Origin: Roseomonas sp.
GTDB taxonomy: Bacteria > Pseudomonadota > Alphaproteobacteria > Acetobacterales > Acetobacteraceae
Assembly: GCA_020249285.1 (NCBI GenBank)
Contig: JADCFX010000037.1
Location: 1-55,676 of the forward strand
Reading direction: 5' to 3'
Length of the DNA: 55,676 nucleotides
Of this stretch, positions 25,317 to 36,264 are shown one piece after another. The position numbers and the translations under genes were made by a program. The notes beneath the pieces were generated by a model that worked only from the letters and a program-made list of their open reading frames with translations, was not told the origin of the DNA and made no database searches. The stretch's first letter is position 1. Each line of letters starts with the position of its first letter.

Positions 25317-26153
25317 ATGAACGACGCGGAACCAGCACCCAGCATCCCCAAAGGCACCCTGATGGCCGGTAAGCGCGGGCTGATCATGGGGGTGGCGAAT
25401 GACCGTTCCATCGCCTGGGGCATTGCGCAGGCAATCGCCGCCCAGGGAGGCGAGGTTGCCTTCACCTATCAGGGGGAGGCGCTTGAAAAGCGCGTGCGCC
25501 CCCTGGCTGAAAGCCTGGGATCGAGCCTGGTGGTGCCCTGTGACGTGGCGGAAGATGCCAGCATGGACGCCGCCTTTGGCGCGGTGGAGAAAGCCTGGGG
25601 CGGGATCGATTTCCTGGTGCATGCCATTGGCTTCGCCGATAAGCAGTATCTGCGCGGGCGCTATCTGGACACGCCACGCGATGCCTTTCTGCAGGCGATG
25701 GATATTTCCTGCTATTCCTTCGTGGCCGTAGGCCGCCGTGCCGCCGCGCTGATGAAGCCGGGCGGGTCGCAGCTGACACTTTCCTATCTGGGCGCGGAAC
25801 GCGTGATACCGCACTATAATGTGATGGGTGTGGCCAAGGCTGCTTTGGAAGCCAGCGTGCGTTATATGGCGACCGATTTGGGCGAAGCGGGCATTCGCGT
25901 GAATGCGATCAGCGCCGGCCCGATCAGGACTTTGGCGGCGAGTGGCATTGGCGATTTCCGCTATATCTTGAAATGGAACCAGTATAATTCACCGCTGCGG
26001 CGCAATGTGACGATCGAAGAAGTGGGCGGTGCGGGCTTGTATTTGCTGTCCGATCTTTCCGGCGGCGTTACCGGTGAAGTGCATCATGTGGATAGCGGCT
26101 ACCATATCGTTGGGATGAAGAACCCCGACGCGCCGGATATCTCCACGGTTTGA
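25317..26153 (+). CDS. fabI: Enoyl-ACP reductase (FabI)
   Basis: An SDR-family enoyl-[acyl carrier protein] reductase, 278 residues from the ATG at 25317 or 263 from the ATG at 25362 ([20 protein letters not shown]); the latter has a better-placed AAAGG. The FabI hallmarks are the [13 protein letters not shown] cofactor loop, HAIGFA and the catalytic Tyr167-x3-Met-x3-Lys174 (HYNVMGVAK). It completes fatty-acid elongation with NADH. It is divergent from pdxH and is followed by a strong terminator. Confidence 0.94.
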   Translation: MNDAEPAPSIPKGTLMAGKRGLIMGVANDRSIAWGIAQAIAAQGGEVAFTYQGEALEKRVRPLAESLGSSLVVPCDVAEDASMDAAFGAVEKAWGGIDFLVHAIGFADKQYLRGRYLDTPRDAFLQAMDISCYSFVAVGRRAAALMKPGGSQLTLSYLGAERVIPHYNVMGVAKAALEASVRYMATDLGEAGIRVNAISAGPIRTLAASGIGDFRYILKWNQYNSPLRRNVTIEEVGGAGLYLLSDLSGGVTGEVHHVDSGYHIVGMKNPDAPDISTV

Positions 26154-26169
26154 TCGTTTGAACGCAAAA

Positions 26170-26201
26170 CGCGGCCCGAAAGTCTCGGGCCGCGCTTTTT
26201 T
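26170..26201 (+). terminator. Intrinsic terminator of fabI
   Basis: A 10-bp GC stem, CGCGGCCCGA (26170-26179) with TCGGGCCGCG (26185-26194), has a five-base loop and is followed by CTTTTTT. It lies 17 bases after the fabI stop and between the converging fabI and chemoreceptor genes. Confidence 0.88.
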
Positions 26202-26212
26202 GATGTTGCTAA

Positions 26213-28012
<1,800 letters not shown>

Positions 28013-28379
28013 TTGGGTCTCCTGGTCCCCGTCGCGTTTCCAAAAGCCATACTCTCGTTCCAAAGGCGCGCAACGATGCGAAAACGCGCGATCACCAGCA
28101 AACTGGGATCACTACGCACCTGCCTGCCTCGGAACCAGGAGGATGACAGGTGCATCATATTTGGCCTTGGTGAAGAAGCCTTGAAGGCAAGTGTGAAAAA
28201 CCATCAATGAATGGATTTCCAGGATGCCAAAGAAAGCGGCATTAAATAAAATTTCGTGAAATTGGCTGAGGCGATGTCAAACGCCTGATAGAAAACTACG
28301 CCTTCTTCCTCACGGCCTGTTCAGGAATTTCGCCTAGGGTGATTGGATAGTCATTGATCATTCTGCTGTGGAAAATCCG
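28013..28379. promoter_or_regulatory. Shared upstream region of two divergent chemoreceptor genes
   Basis: This stretch is AT-richer than its surroundings and has no coding frame I can support. It should hold promoters in both directions. On the minus strand GCACCTG (28153-28147) pairs with CAGGTGC (28122-28116) around an inner CCTC/GAGG stem, giving a nested hairpin in the leader of the HAMP-containing receptor, 104-141 bases before its start. Confidence 0.4.
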
Positions 28380-30407
28380 ATGTCCTCCATCACCCAAGCG
28401 CCCTCCCACAAACGCTCTCTTTTGGGGCTTGGCCTTGTCGCCGGGCTCACCGCCTTGGGCACGGCAAGTATCATGTATGGCCTGCCGCAAAGCTTGCCCG
28501 CGCCGCCCGCCGATCCGCGCCTGCCCATGCTGGCGCGCAGCCTGGATATCGCCGGACTTGCCACGCAGCTTTCCGGCGCAGTGCCACCCATGCTGCTGGC
28601 GCGATCCGATGTGGAATTGGCGGAAGCAGGGCGCCGGGCGCGCCAAGCAGAAGATCGGTTGAATGCGTTGCTGCGCGGCAATGCGCAGATTCCAGCCTCC
28701 GTCCAAACCACCAGCACCGGCATTGCCACGGCGCTTCGCCAGCTTGGCGTAGCGCTCGAAGCCGAACAGAAGACGCGGCAGGAAGCGGAACGCCAAATCG
28801 CGGCGCTTGGCGCTGCGCATCGGGTATTTCGCGCGGCCTTGCTGCCCGCCATTGCGGAAGTGGGCCAGGAAATCAGCCGTGCTATGAATCCGCCGCCCGC
28901 GGCGCGCGGCCAGGCACCCAGGCCGCGCGGCTTGCTCGCCAATAATGAAATCCCGCGCCAGGCGGCGCTGTTCCGCGCGCGCGGCGCGGCGGAGGAGCTT
29001 TTCGGCATCGCCAATCGCGCTGGCGCAGCGCGCGATGATGCCGCGCATCAGGCACTGACCACGGCGCAGAATACTGCCCTTGCCACGCTGCGTTCGGCCA
29101 TGGCCGCGCTTGGTGATGCGCCGCGCTATCAACCGCTCCGCGAAGCCGCCACCGCCTTGCAGCGCGCACATGAGGCGCTTGAGGCACCTTCTGCCCGCAG
29201 GGCGCGCGAAATGGCCTCTGGCCAGGATGTCGCCGCTGCCGCCGCGCGCTTGGCTGAAGCGGGCACGCGTTTCCAATCCAGCATTGGCCCGGTGCTGAGT
29301 GCCGCTGCTGAAGAAGCCAAGCGCGCCCGCCCCGCCCAGCCGCAGCGCCTGCCGGCGCAGAGCCTGCCCATGGCGCTCGGGGCGCTTGCCCTGGCTTTGG
29401 CCGCGCTCACGGCTTTCGTCACGCGCCGTCGTGGTGCTCCGCCCGCTTCGGAAAAGCGTCCCGATACCGGCCTGCTCGCGACACTCCGCGCTGATCTGAC
29501 CAGCGCCAATGTCGCGCGGGATCAAGCTCAGGCGGAACTCGCGCGCCTCACATCCGACTATGCGGCGCTGCGTGCGGAAGCCAGCCGCGTGCTGGAAGTG
29601 GAAATCACGCCCCGCCTGCAAAGCCTGGCGCAGGAGGCAAAGACCAGTCGCGAAACGCTCGCCACGCTCAGCGAAGCGCAGATGACCGCGCAACAGGCCA
29701 CGACCGGCATTGGCGCCAGCGCCGAACGCGCGCGGGAGGAAACGGGCAAGGTCGCGGCGGCAGCGGAGGAACTTACCTCCACCGTGGCGGCGGTTTCCGA
29801 ACAAATCCGCCATTCGGCAAGCATTGCCGCCCAGGCGGTGAGCGATGCGGGCCGCACCGATACCATTGTGCAGGGCCTATCCGGGGCGGCGGCGAAGATT
29901 GGCGATGTGGTGAAGCTGATCACGGCAATTGCCGGCCAGACCAATCTTTTGGCGCTGAATGCTACCATCGAAGCTGCCCGCGCGGGTGATGCGGGCAAGG
30001 GCTTCGCCGTGGTCGCTTCCGAAGTGAAGGCGCTGGCGACCCAAACCGCCAAGGCCACCGAGGAGATTTCGCGCCAAGTGCAGGAAATTCGCAATACCTC
30101 CACCGAAGCGGTGGCGGCGATCCAGGGCATTGCTCAGGTAGTGCAACGCATTGATACCATCGCCGCCGAAGCCGCGGGGGCGATTGAACAGCAAGGTGCG
30201 GCGACGCGGGAAATTGCCCAGGGCATCGCCGCGGCGGCCGAAGGCGCCACAGCGGTCGCCGGCGCGGTGGCCAAGGTGCAGGGCGGCATGGAAGCCGCTG
30301 GCGCGCCAATCGCAGCGCTTGGCGATCAGGCCGATGCCGTGGCGCGGCAAAGCGCGGGGCTGGAGCAGGAAGTGGTGTCTCTGGCAGCCCGGCTACGGGC
30401 GGCCTGA
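28380..30407 (+). CDS. Methyl-accepting chemotaxis protein without a recognisable HAMP domain
   Basis: A 675-residue chemoreceptor-like protein. It has a first membrane helix (LLGLGLVAGLTALGTASIMYG), a long Ala-rich helical periplasmic segment of about 290 residues, and a second membrane helix (ALGALALALAALTAFV). A coiled linker then leads to an MCP signalling domain with the tip [20 protein letters not shown]. No canonical HAMP (P...E...I with DEIG) follows the second helix. The start is the ATG at 28380, with a GTG four codons earlier as an alternative. Its end overlaps the converging transporter gene by 15 bases. Confidence 0.92.
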   Translation: MSSITQAPSHKRSLLGLGLVAGLTALGTASIMYGLPQSLPAPPADPRLPMLARSLDIAGLATQLSGAVPPMLLARSDVELAEAGRRARQAEDRLNALLRGNAQIPASVQTTSTGIATALRQLGVALEAEQKTRQEAERQIAALGAAHRVFRAALLPAIAEVGQEISRAMNPPPAARGQAPRPRGLLANNEIPRQAALFRARGAAEELFGIANRAGAARDDAAHQALTTAQNTALATLRSAMAALGDAPRYQPLREAATALQRAHEALEAPSARRAREMASGQDVAAAAARLAEAGTRFQSSIGPVLSAAAEEAKRARPAQPQRLPAQSLPMALGALALALAALTAFVTRRRGAPPASEKRPDTGLLATLRADLTSANVARDQAQAELARLTSDYAALRAEASRVLEVEITPRLQSLAQEAKTSRETLATLSEAQMTAQQATTGIGASAERAREETGKVAAAAEELTSTVAAVSEQIRHSASIAAQAVSDAGRTDTIVQGLSGAAAKIGDVVKLITAIAGQTNLLALNATIEAARAGDAGKGFAVVASEVKALATQTAKATEEISRQVQEIRNTSTEAVAAIQGIAQVVQRIDTIAAEAAGAIEQQGAATREIAQGIAAAAEGATAVAGAVAKVQGGMEAAGAPIAALGDQADAVARQSAGLEQEVVSLAARLRAA

Positions 30408-31340
30408 GGCGTCATTCGGTCTCAAGCGGTTATAAATCGGGCGCAGCAGAAAAGGCGTCAGGAAAAGCGGGAATTGGCCAAGCGCGAAGAACAACAAAAT
30501 GCGCTGATCGGTCGCGGCCGGCAGCACCGCCAAGAATAGCGCCATGTTGCGATTGCCGCCGAGCAAGCCCGCCGTCAGCGCCAGCTTCTTGCCGGTGGGC
30601 GCAAAGACCAAAGCGGTTGCGGCATTCAGGCCGAAATTGGCAGCAAAAGCCAAGGCCAGGCCGCCCATCACCCAGGCGGGGTCTGAGGTGATTTTGGCCA
30701 GCATCCCATCCATGACACCAAAGCCGAAAATCACCACCAGCCACACCACAGAACCATCCAAGGCGCCCGCGTAACGTTGCAGCCGCACAGGACCCAAAAG
30801 CCGGCGTAGCGCTACCGCAATCAGCAAGGGCAGCCCGACCACCAGCATCAGCCGGCCCATCAGCGCGGAAAGCGAAATGGCCAATTCTATGCCCATCAGC
30901 CCAAGCGCCAAGGGCGGCGCGGTGAAGGGCACGATCAGCGTGGTGATGATGGCAACCACCAGGGAGATTTCCCCATCCAGCCCCACCATACGCGCGAATG
31001 CCGGGGAGGATGTGGCGGCACAGCCCATGGCGCTGATGACCAACCCCGCAACCAGCGGCCCATCAAAACCAAAGCCGCGCAGCACCAGAAACAGCAAAAT
31101 CGGGCAGACCAGCATCATCCAGGCGACCAGCAGCGCCACCAGCACGGGCCGGCGCAAATACGCCACCACCTGCGCCAAATCCACGCGCAGCAGCACAATC
31201 GTCATCAACGTTGCGACTGAAAAAGTGACCACATCGCGAAACAGCGCAGCCAAGGGCGGGATGAAAAGCCCCGCGAAAATGCCAAGTGCGAGCAAAAGCC
31301 CTCCGCGCCGGGCGGACCATTCCAGAAAGCCAAGGGCCAT
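30393..31340 (-). CDS. Bile acid:sodium symporter (BASS/SBF)-like transporter
   Basis: About 315 residues with 9-10 hydrophobic segments, for example LLLALGIFAGLFIPPLAALF, VALLVAWMMLVCPILLFLVL and IAVALRRLLGPVRL. The AAT-SSPAFARMVGLDGEISL crossing region and ALTAGLLGGNRNMALFLAVL recall the substrate-site crossings of the BASS/arsenite superfamily. It is likely a secondary importer of organic anions. The ATG at 31340 is chosen because the longer reading starts at a TTG with no ribosome site. It is divergent from the hydroxylase gene. Confidence 0.75.
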   Translation of the reverse strand: MALGFLEWSARRGGLLLALGIFAGLFIPPLAALFRDVVTFSVATLMTIVLLRVDLAQVVAYLRRPVLVALLVAWMMLVCPILLFLVLRGFGFDGPLVAGLVISAMGCAATSSPAFARMVGLDGEISLVVAIITTLIVPFTAPPLALGLMGIELAISLSALMGRLMLVVGLPLLIAVALRRLLGPVRLQRYAGALDGSVVWLVVIFGFGVMDGMLAKITSDPAWVMGGLALAFAANFGLNAATALVFAPTGKKLALTAGLLGGNRNMALFLAVLPAATDQRILLFFALGQFPLFLTPFLLRPIYNRLRPNDASGRP

Positions 31341-31435
31341 CAGCTTGGGCGTTTGCGTGCTATCATGGTCGCAGCATTCCAATTTGGGGCGCGCGACACA
31401 AGCTATGATGCGATGCTGGAAGGAGTATCCCGCCC

Positions 31436-32227
31436 ATGCTGGCCCATGAACCGCTGATCAGGCTTGCAGCCTTTCTGGGGGTGCTTTGCGCCATGCTGGT
31501 GCTGGAACGCGCCTTTCCGCGCCGGGCGCAGCGGCTTTCCTGGCGGCGCTGGCCGGCGAATTTCGGGCTGGTGGTGATTGCTTCCCTGCTGGTGCGGCTG
31601 CTGGCGCCCGCTGCGGCGATTGGTGTGGCGCTTTATGCAGAAAGCCAGGGGCTTGGGCTGCTGCGCTGGCTGGGGGTCAATGGCCTGGTGGGCGGCGTTT
31701 TGGCGGTGCTGCTGCTGGATCTGCTGATCTATTTCCAGCATCGCGTTTTTCACGCCGTGCCGGTGCTGTGGCGCTTGCATCGCGTGCATCATGCTGACCC
31801 GGAATTGGATGCTTCTTCCGGGCTGCGTTTTCATCCGGTGGAAATTCTGCTGTCCATGGCCATCAAAATGGCGGCGGTGGTGGCCCTTGGTGCGCCGGCA
31901 GAGGCCGTTTTGGTGTTTGAAGTGCTGCTGAACGCCACGAGCCTGTTCAACCACGCCAATCTGGCGCTGCCAGCCTGGCTTGATGGTGCGCTGCGCCTGG
32001 TGCTGGTAACCCCCGATATGCACCGCGTGCATCATTCAGAAGTGCGTGAAGAAACCGATAGCGATTTCGGCTTTTGCCTTTCCTGCTGGGACAGGTTGTT
32101 CGGCACCTATCGCGCGGAGCCAGCCGCAGGGCAGATTGGCATGGTGATTGGCGTTGTGGAGTTTCGTGCGGATCAGGAACAGCGGCTGGATCGGTTGCTG
32201 GCGCAGCCTTTCCGCGAGACGACCTGA
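31436..32227 (+). CDS. Sterol desaturase/fatty-acid hydroxylase family membrane protein
   Basis: A 263-residue membrane di-iron oxygenase. The three His-box regions are visible: FQHRVFH, LWRLHRVHHADPELD and, near the C-terminus, DMHRVHHSEVREETDSDFG, with FNHANL between them. Four or more hydrophobic helices surround them. Such enzymes hydroxylate or desaturate lipids, carotenoids or sterol-like substrates; the substrate here is unknown. GGAAGGAG lies about ten bases before the ATG. It converges with a PfkB-family kinase gene. Confidence 0.88.
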   Translation: MLAHEPLIRLAAFLGVLCAMLVLERAFPRRAQRLSWRRWPANFGLVVIASLLVRLLAPAAAIGVALYAESQGLGLLRWLGVNGLVGGVLAVLLLDLLIYFQHRVFHAVPVLWRLHRVHHADPELDASSGLRFHPVEILLSMAIKMAAVVALGAPAEAVLVFEVLLNATSLFNHANLALPAWLDGALRLVLVTPDMHRVHHSEVREETDSDFGFCLSCWDRLFGTYRAEPAAGQIGMVIGVVEFRADQEQRLDRLLAQPFRETT

Positions 32228-32246
32228 CGCCTTTCGACATGGCTGA

Positions 32247-33137
32247 TCAGATGCGCCCACCAAGCGCCATGATCGCCGCGCGATGCGGCAAGGAGGGCAC
32301 GGCACCCTGCTGCGTGCAGGCAAGCGCACCCGCAGTGACAGCAAGACGCAATATCTTTTCCGGCGCGAACCCCTCGGCGCTGAAGGCGGCGAAGGCACCC
32401 AGAAAGGCGTCTCCCGCACCGGTGGTATCGGCGACAGCCACGCGGGGCGGGGCAGCGTCAATCACAATGCCATCAGGCCGCGCCCAAAAGGCGCCGGCGG
32501 CACCAGCGGTGACGATCACTTCGCGCATTGTCTCGGCAGCGAGCGCACGAGCCAGGGCGGCGGGTTCGGCTTCGCGCTGCGCCAGAATGGCGGCTTCGGT
32601 TTCATTCAGCACCAGCATATCGGTAGTGGCGAGAAGTTCTGGCAGGATGGGCGCAGCAGGCGCGACATTCAGGATGCGGCGCGTGCCGGGCAGCGCGCGA
32701 AACAGCGCGGCGGTGGCGGCTTGCGGCGTTTCGAGTTGCGCAAGCGCCACTGCGATATCGGCGAGCGGCGTAAAGCCCAGCGGCAGGGCCAGTTCTGCAT
32801 TGGCGCCGGGGATGATGATAATCTGATTTTCACCCGCCGCATCAAGCAGGATGGTAGCGGCGCCGGTGGGGGCACTGGCTGTTTGCACTGCCTGCGCATC
32901 AATTCCTTCCGCGGCCCAAAGCGCGCGTGCGGCTTGGCCCGAAGCGTCATCGCCAATGCCCGTGATCAGCGCAACGCGCCCGCCCGCGCGTGCTGCGGCT
33001 ACCGCTTGGTTGCTGCCCTTGCCGCCATGGAATTCGGCCACGCCAAGCGCGGTTAGCGTTTCCCCGGGCGCAGGGAAGCGCTCAAGGCGCAGCACCGTGT
33101 CGCGATTATACGAACCAAAAACGAGAATACCGCCCAT
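32247..33137 (-). CDS. PfkB-family carbohydrate kinase (ribokinase-like)
   Basis: About 296 residues from the ATG at 33137 (an ATG at 33161 gives 304). N-terminal GGILVFGSYNRDTVLRLERF and GVAEFHGGKGSNQAVAAARAG match the ribokinase sugar-binding region, and DTTGAGDAFLGAF near the C-terminus carries the catalytic Asp and anion hole. It would phosphorylate ribose, deoxyribose or a nucleoside-like sugar. It sits 20-45 bases after the HD-oxygenase gene on the same strand, so an operon is likely, although the functional link is unclear. Confidence 0.88.
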   Translation of the reverse strand: MGGILVFGSYNRDTVLRLERFPAPGETLTALGVAEFHGGKGSNQAVAAARAGGRVALITGIGDDASGQAARALWAAEGIDAQAVQTASAPTGAATILLDAAGENQIIIIPGANAELALPLGFTPLADIAVALAQLETPQAATAALFRALPGTRRILNVAPAAPILPELLATTDMLVLNETEAAILAQREAEPAALARALAAETMREVIVTAGAAGAFWARPDGIVIDAAPPRVAVADTTGAGDAFLGAFAAFSAEGFAPEKILRLAVTAGALACTQQGAVPSLPHRAAIMALGGRI

Positions 33138-33182
33138 AGGAGCAAAGCCTGCGGGGCGCATCCGCCCCGGTCAAGGCAGAAA

Positions 33183-33740
33183 TTATTTCAGGCAGGCCGC
33201 CACATGGGGCAGGAAATGCTGCACGGGCGGCGTTGCCAGCCCCTTTACCTTGGCGCCTTCATCAAATCGCCTGAGCCGCACCGCATCTTCCGCCTGCGGC
33301 AGCGCCCGAAATGCCGCGACTTCATCGGCTGACATCGGCCCGCCTTGCAGCGACAAGCTGAGGACTGAATCAGGGGAAAGCTTGGCGAAGTAATCAGCTT
33401 CCGTCGCGCAAAGATAGCGCTTGGCAGCGACATGCAGCCGCACAGGTTCCGTCACTTCCGGGCCGAACCAATTTTGCAGCCAGACCTGGCCCAATTCCTC
33501 ATGCTTGTCATCCACGCCATGCTCGGCGGGGTTGTCACCCAGATCATGCACCAGATGGCCGATATCATGCAGCAGCGCGGCGGCGATGAGCGCTGAGGAA
33601 CAACCCTCACGCTCCGCCTGCCAGGCGGCTTGCAAAGCGTGCTGGCGCTGCGTGACATCATGAAGCCCGTAGCGGCCATGGCCCTTGCCATCAATCAGAT
33701 CAGCCAATTCCTGCAAGCGCGGATCTTGAGTATTTGCCAT
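33183..33740 (-). CDS. PhnZ-like HD-domain mixed-valence diiron oxygenase
   Basis: A 185-residue HD-domain protein close to the phosphonate-degradation-associated group (PhnZ/TmpB). Six candidate iron ligands are present at the spacing I recall for PhnZ: His34 (QRQHALQAA), His58-Asp59 (LLHDIGH), His80, His103 and Asp160 (RRFDEGAK). Tyr24 is kept, but position 27, Glu in PhnZ, is His here (RYGLHDVTQ). It probably uses O2 to cleave a C-P or similar bond in a hydroxylated substrate. No PhnY-type hydroxylase is in the window. A PfkB kinase gene follows. Confidence 0.8.
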   Translation of the reverse strand: MANTQDPRLQELADLIDGKGHGRYGLHDVTQRQHALQAAWQAEREGCSSALIAAALLHDIGHLVHDLGDNPAEHGVDDKHEELGQVWLQNWFGPEVTEPVRLHVAAKRYLCATEADYFAKLSPDSVLSLSLQGGPMSADEVAAFRALPQAEDAVRLRRFDEGAKVKGLATPPVQHFLPHVAACLK

Positions 33741-33800
33741 GACGAACTCTCCCTAACCGGTCATGATTTCGGTAGCCCTTGATGGGGCGTCAGGGAAGCG

Positions 33801-33840
33801 CCGTCATGGTCGTGTCATCAATTCTTCACGACCATGACGG
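33801..33840. repeat. Perfect 14-bp inverted repeat
   Basis: CCGTCATGGTCGTG (33801-33814) and CACGACCATGACGG (33827-33840) flank a 12-base loop. It lies between the end of the acyl-CoA dehydrogenase operon and the start of the HD-oxygenase gene, both on the minus strand. No T-run follows, so it may be a factor-assisted terminator, an mRNA stabiliser or an operator. Confidence 0.6.
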
Positions 33841-33862
33841 ATAAGTCGCAGACAGGTCCGGC

Positions 33863-35014
33863 TTATGCGGCCTGATTAAGCCCACCCATCGCCATCAATT
33901 GCGTCACATGATGATCGGCATCGCCGAACATCGTATCAATCGTGGTCAGGCGCTTGAAGTAATGCCCACCCAGATATTCCATCGTCATGGCAATGCCGCC
34001 ATGCAATTGAATGGCGCTTTGGCCGATGAATTTGCCAGAACGCCCGATCTGCACCTTTACCGCCGACATTTGCCGGCGCCGTTCCAGCGCATCCGGCTCC
34101 TGCGCCATCATCGCCGCCAGCATGGCCATGGAACGCGCTTCTTCCAAGGAGACCATCATCTCCGCCGCGCGATGCTGCAAGGATTGGAAAGTCCCGATGG
34201 GACGACCGAATTGCTTGCGCGTCTTCAGATAATCCAGGGTCAACTTCTGCAGCGCATCCATCGCGCCAAGCGCTTCACCGGCCAGCGCCGCAATGGTTTC
34301 ATCCACCACGCGATCCACCAAAGCGAGGCCATTGCCGGCATCACCCAGCAGCGCTTCAGCCGGCAGGCTTACACGATCCAGCGTGATTTCCGCACCGCGC
34401 AAGCTATCCGTGGTGGGGTAGCCACGCCGCGTCACACCCTTCGCATTCGCCGGCACCAGAAAAACGCCAATGCCGGATTTGTCGCGCCGCGCGCCGCCGA
34501 TCCGCGCGGTCACGATAATGTGATCCGCCACATCACCATGCAGCACCACGCCCTTACGCCCTTCCAGCACCCAGCCCGCGCCATCCTTCTTCGCCGTGGT
34601 CGCGACATCATGCAGATCATGGCGCGATTGCGGTTCCGTATAGCCAAAGGCGAGCTTCAGCTTGCCCGCGGCAATTTCCGGCACCATCGCCGCGCGCTGC
34701 GCCGCCGAGGCACCATGGCGGATGAAGCCACCGCCCATCACCACCGTCGCGAGCCAGGGTTCCAGCGTAATCGCGCTGCCCATGGCTTCCGCCATCAGCA
34801 TCACTTCAACGGGGCCGGCGCCGAAGCCACCATCTTCTTCCGCGAAAGGCAGGCCAAGCAGGCCAAGATCGGCATAGGCTTCCCACATTTCCTGAGACCA
34901 CCCATTGGCTGATTTCAGAAAGCGCTTGCGGTCTTCAAACTTGTATTTATCGGCCAGCAGCTTGGTCAGGCTGTCCTGCAACAGCCGCTGGTCTTCGGAG
35001 AGATCGAAATCCAT
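33863..35014 (-). CDS. Acyl-CoA dehydrogenase, PimD-like small subunit
   Basis: A 383-residue flavin acyl-CoA dehydrogenase. MDFDLSEDQRLLQDSLTKLL, LPFAEEDGGFG and the C-terminal QLHGGIAMTMEYLGGHYFKR are typical. At the usual catalytic-Glu position the reading is TIDTMFGDADHH, with no Glu, as in non-catalytic halves of heteromeric dehydrogenases. It starts three bases after the larger dehydrogenase gene, and the pair resembles PimC/PimD of dicarboxylyl-CoA (pimeloyl-CoA) beta-oxidation. I infer a heteromer oxidising dicarboxylic or branched acyl-CoA. Confidence 0.85.
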   Translation of the reverse strand: MDFDLSEDQRLLQDSLTKLLADKYKFEDRKRFLKSANGWSQEMWEAYADLGLLGLPFAEEDGGFGAGPVEVMLMAEAMGSAITLEPWLATVVMGGGFIRHGASAAQRAAMVPEIAAGKLKLAFGYTEPQSRHDLHDVATTAKKDGAGWVLEGRKGVVLHGDVADHIIVTARIGGARRDKSGIGVFLVPANAKGVTRRGYPTTDSLRGAEITLDRVSLPAEALLGDAGNGLALVDRVVDETIAALAGEALGAMDALQKLTLDYLKTRKQFGRPIGTFQSLQHRAAEMMVSLEEARSMAMLAAMMAQEPDALERRRQMSAVKVQIGRSGKFIGQSAIQLHGGIAMTMEYLGGHYFKRLTTIDTMFGDADHHVTQLMAMGGLNQAA

Positions 35015-35017
35015 GTC

Positions 35018-36226
35018 TCAGAGCCCCAAAAACGCTTTGGCCATGATGTTTTTCTGGATCTCGGTGGAACCACCATAGATCGTTTGCTTGCGCCAATTGA
35101 AATAGGTTGGCTGCGCAAGCGTCGCCCATTCCGGCGCCAATTCCGGTTCATTCCAGCGATCCCCATCAGGATCAGCGCCCACCATGCCGTAAGGCCCGGC
35201 GGCCATGACATAAAGATCACTGATGGATTGCTGAATTTCCGTACCCCTGATCTTCAACACCGAAGATGCCGGGTTGGGCTTGCGTTCACTGAGCTGGCGA
35301 TTTTCATCGGCCAGCACGCGCATGGTGGTCATCTCCAGTGCCTTCAACTGCACTTCCACTTCAACCAGGCGCTCGCGGAAACGCGCATCCTCGATCATCG
35401 GGCGCTCACCACCCGGCGCATTCTGCGCAATCAGCTTCAGGCGACGAATGCGGTCCTTGGAAGCGCCCACGCGCGCCTGGCCGGTGCGTTCATTGGACAG
35501 CAGGAATTTCGCGCAATCCCAGCCGCGATGTTCCGTGCCGACCAGATTGGCAACCGGCACTTTCACATCATCGAAGAATACCTCATTCACCTCATGCGCG
35601 CCATCAATGGTGATGATGGGACGCACGGTGATGCCAGGAGTGTTCATATCCACGACAAGGAAGGAAATGCCTTCCTGCTGCTTGGTCGCTTCCGGATTGG
35701 TGCGCACCAGCAGGAAGATCCAATCGGCATATTGCGCCAAGGTCGTCCAGGTTTTCTGTCCATTGACGATGTAGTGATCCCCTTCGCGCACCGCGCGCGT
35801 TTTCAGCGACGCCAAATCAGACCCTGCGCCGGGTTCCGAAAAGCCCTGGCAGAACCAAAGATCAAGATTGGCAAGCTTCGGCAGGAAGAATTTTTTCTGT
35901 TCTTCCGTACCAAAGGCAATCAGCACCGGCCCTAACATATTGCAGTTGAAGCCAAGCGGAATCGGCGCTGGCGTGCCCTGCAATTCTTCCAACAGAATAA
36001 AGCGCTTGATGGCGGACCAATCGCTCTGCCCGCCCCATTCCGCCGGCCAATGCGGCACGCACCAACCCTTAGCATTCAGCTTCTTTTGCCAATCCAGCTG
36101 CATTTGCTTGGTGGGTGTGCGGCCCGCCGCCATGCGTTCGCGCGTATCGGCGGGCAAATTGGCGTCAATCCAATCGCGTACTTCCTGGCGGAAGGCGCGT
36201 TCCTCATCCGTGAAGCGTAGGTCCAT
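35018..36226 (-). CDS. Acyl-CoA dehydrogenase, PimC-like large subunit
   Basis: A 402-residue acyl-CoA dehydrogenase. The N-terminus (MDLRFTDEERAFRQEVRDWI), the FAD/substrate region FCQGFSEPGAGSDLASLKTR and VNGQKTWTT are canonical. Near the C-terminus the motif is TIYGGSTEIQKNIMA, with Gly where simple ACADs have the YEG glutamate. The base may lie elsewhere, as in related FadE clades (LLSNERTGQAR is a candidate). AGGGGAAA supports the start. It lies 38 bases after the PimF-like gene and 3 bases before the small subunit. Confidence 0.88.
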   Translation of the reverse strand: MDLRFTDEERAFRQEVRDWIDANLPADTRERMAAGRTPTKQMQLDWQKKLNAKGWCVPHWPAEWGGQSDWSAIKRFILLEELQGTPAPIPLGFNCNMLGPVLIAFGTEEQKKFFLPKLANLDLWFCQGFSEPGAGSDLASLKTRAVREGDHYIVNGQKTWTTLAQYADWIFLLVRTNPEATKQQEGISFLVVDMNTPGITVRPIITIDGAHEVNEVFFDDVKVPVANLVGTEHRGWDCAKFLLSNERTGQARVGASKDRIRRLKLIAQNAPGGERPMIEDARFRERLVEVEVQLKALEMTTMRVLADENRQLSERKPNPASSVLKIRGTEIQQSISDLYVMAAGPYGMVGADPDGDRWNEPELAPEWATLAQPTYFNWRKQTIYGGSTEIQKNIMAKAFLGL

Positions 36227-36264
36227 TGTTGTTTCCCCTTATGTCTTGCTGCCGCCCGGCGGCG

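Noticed and set aside
28064..28379. c-di-GMP or other riboswitch before the chemoreceptor genes
   Set aside because: The hairpins present do not contain the conserved GEMM core bases, and no other riboswitch consensus was recognised.
28296..29813. 505-codon open frame opposite the second chemoreceptor
   Set aside because: Same character as above: Arg/Gly-rich with no family resemblance. The plus-strand chemoreceptor explains the sequence.
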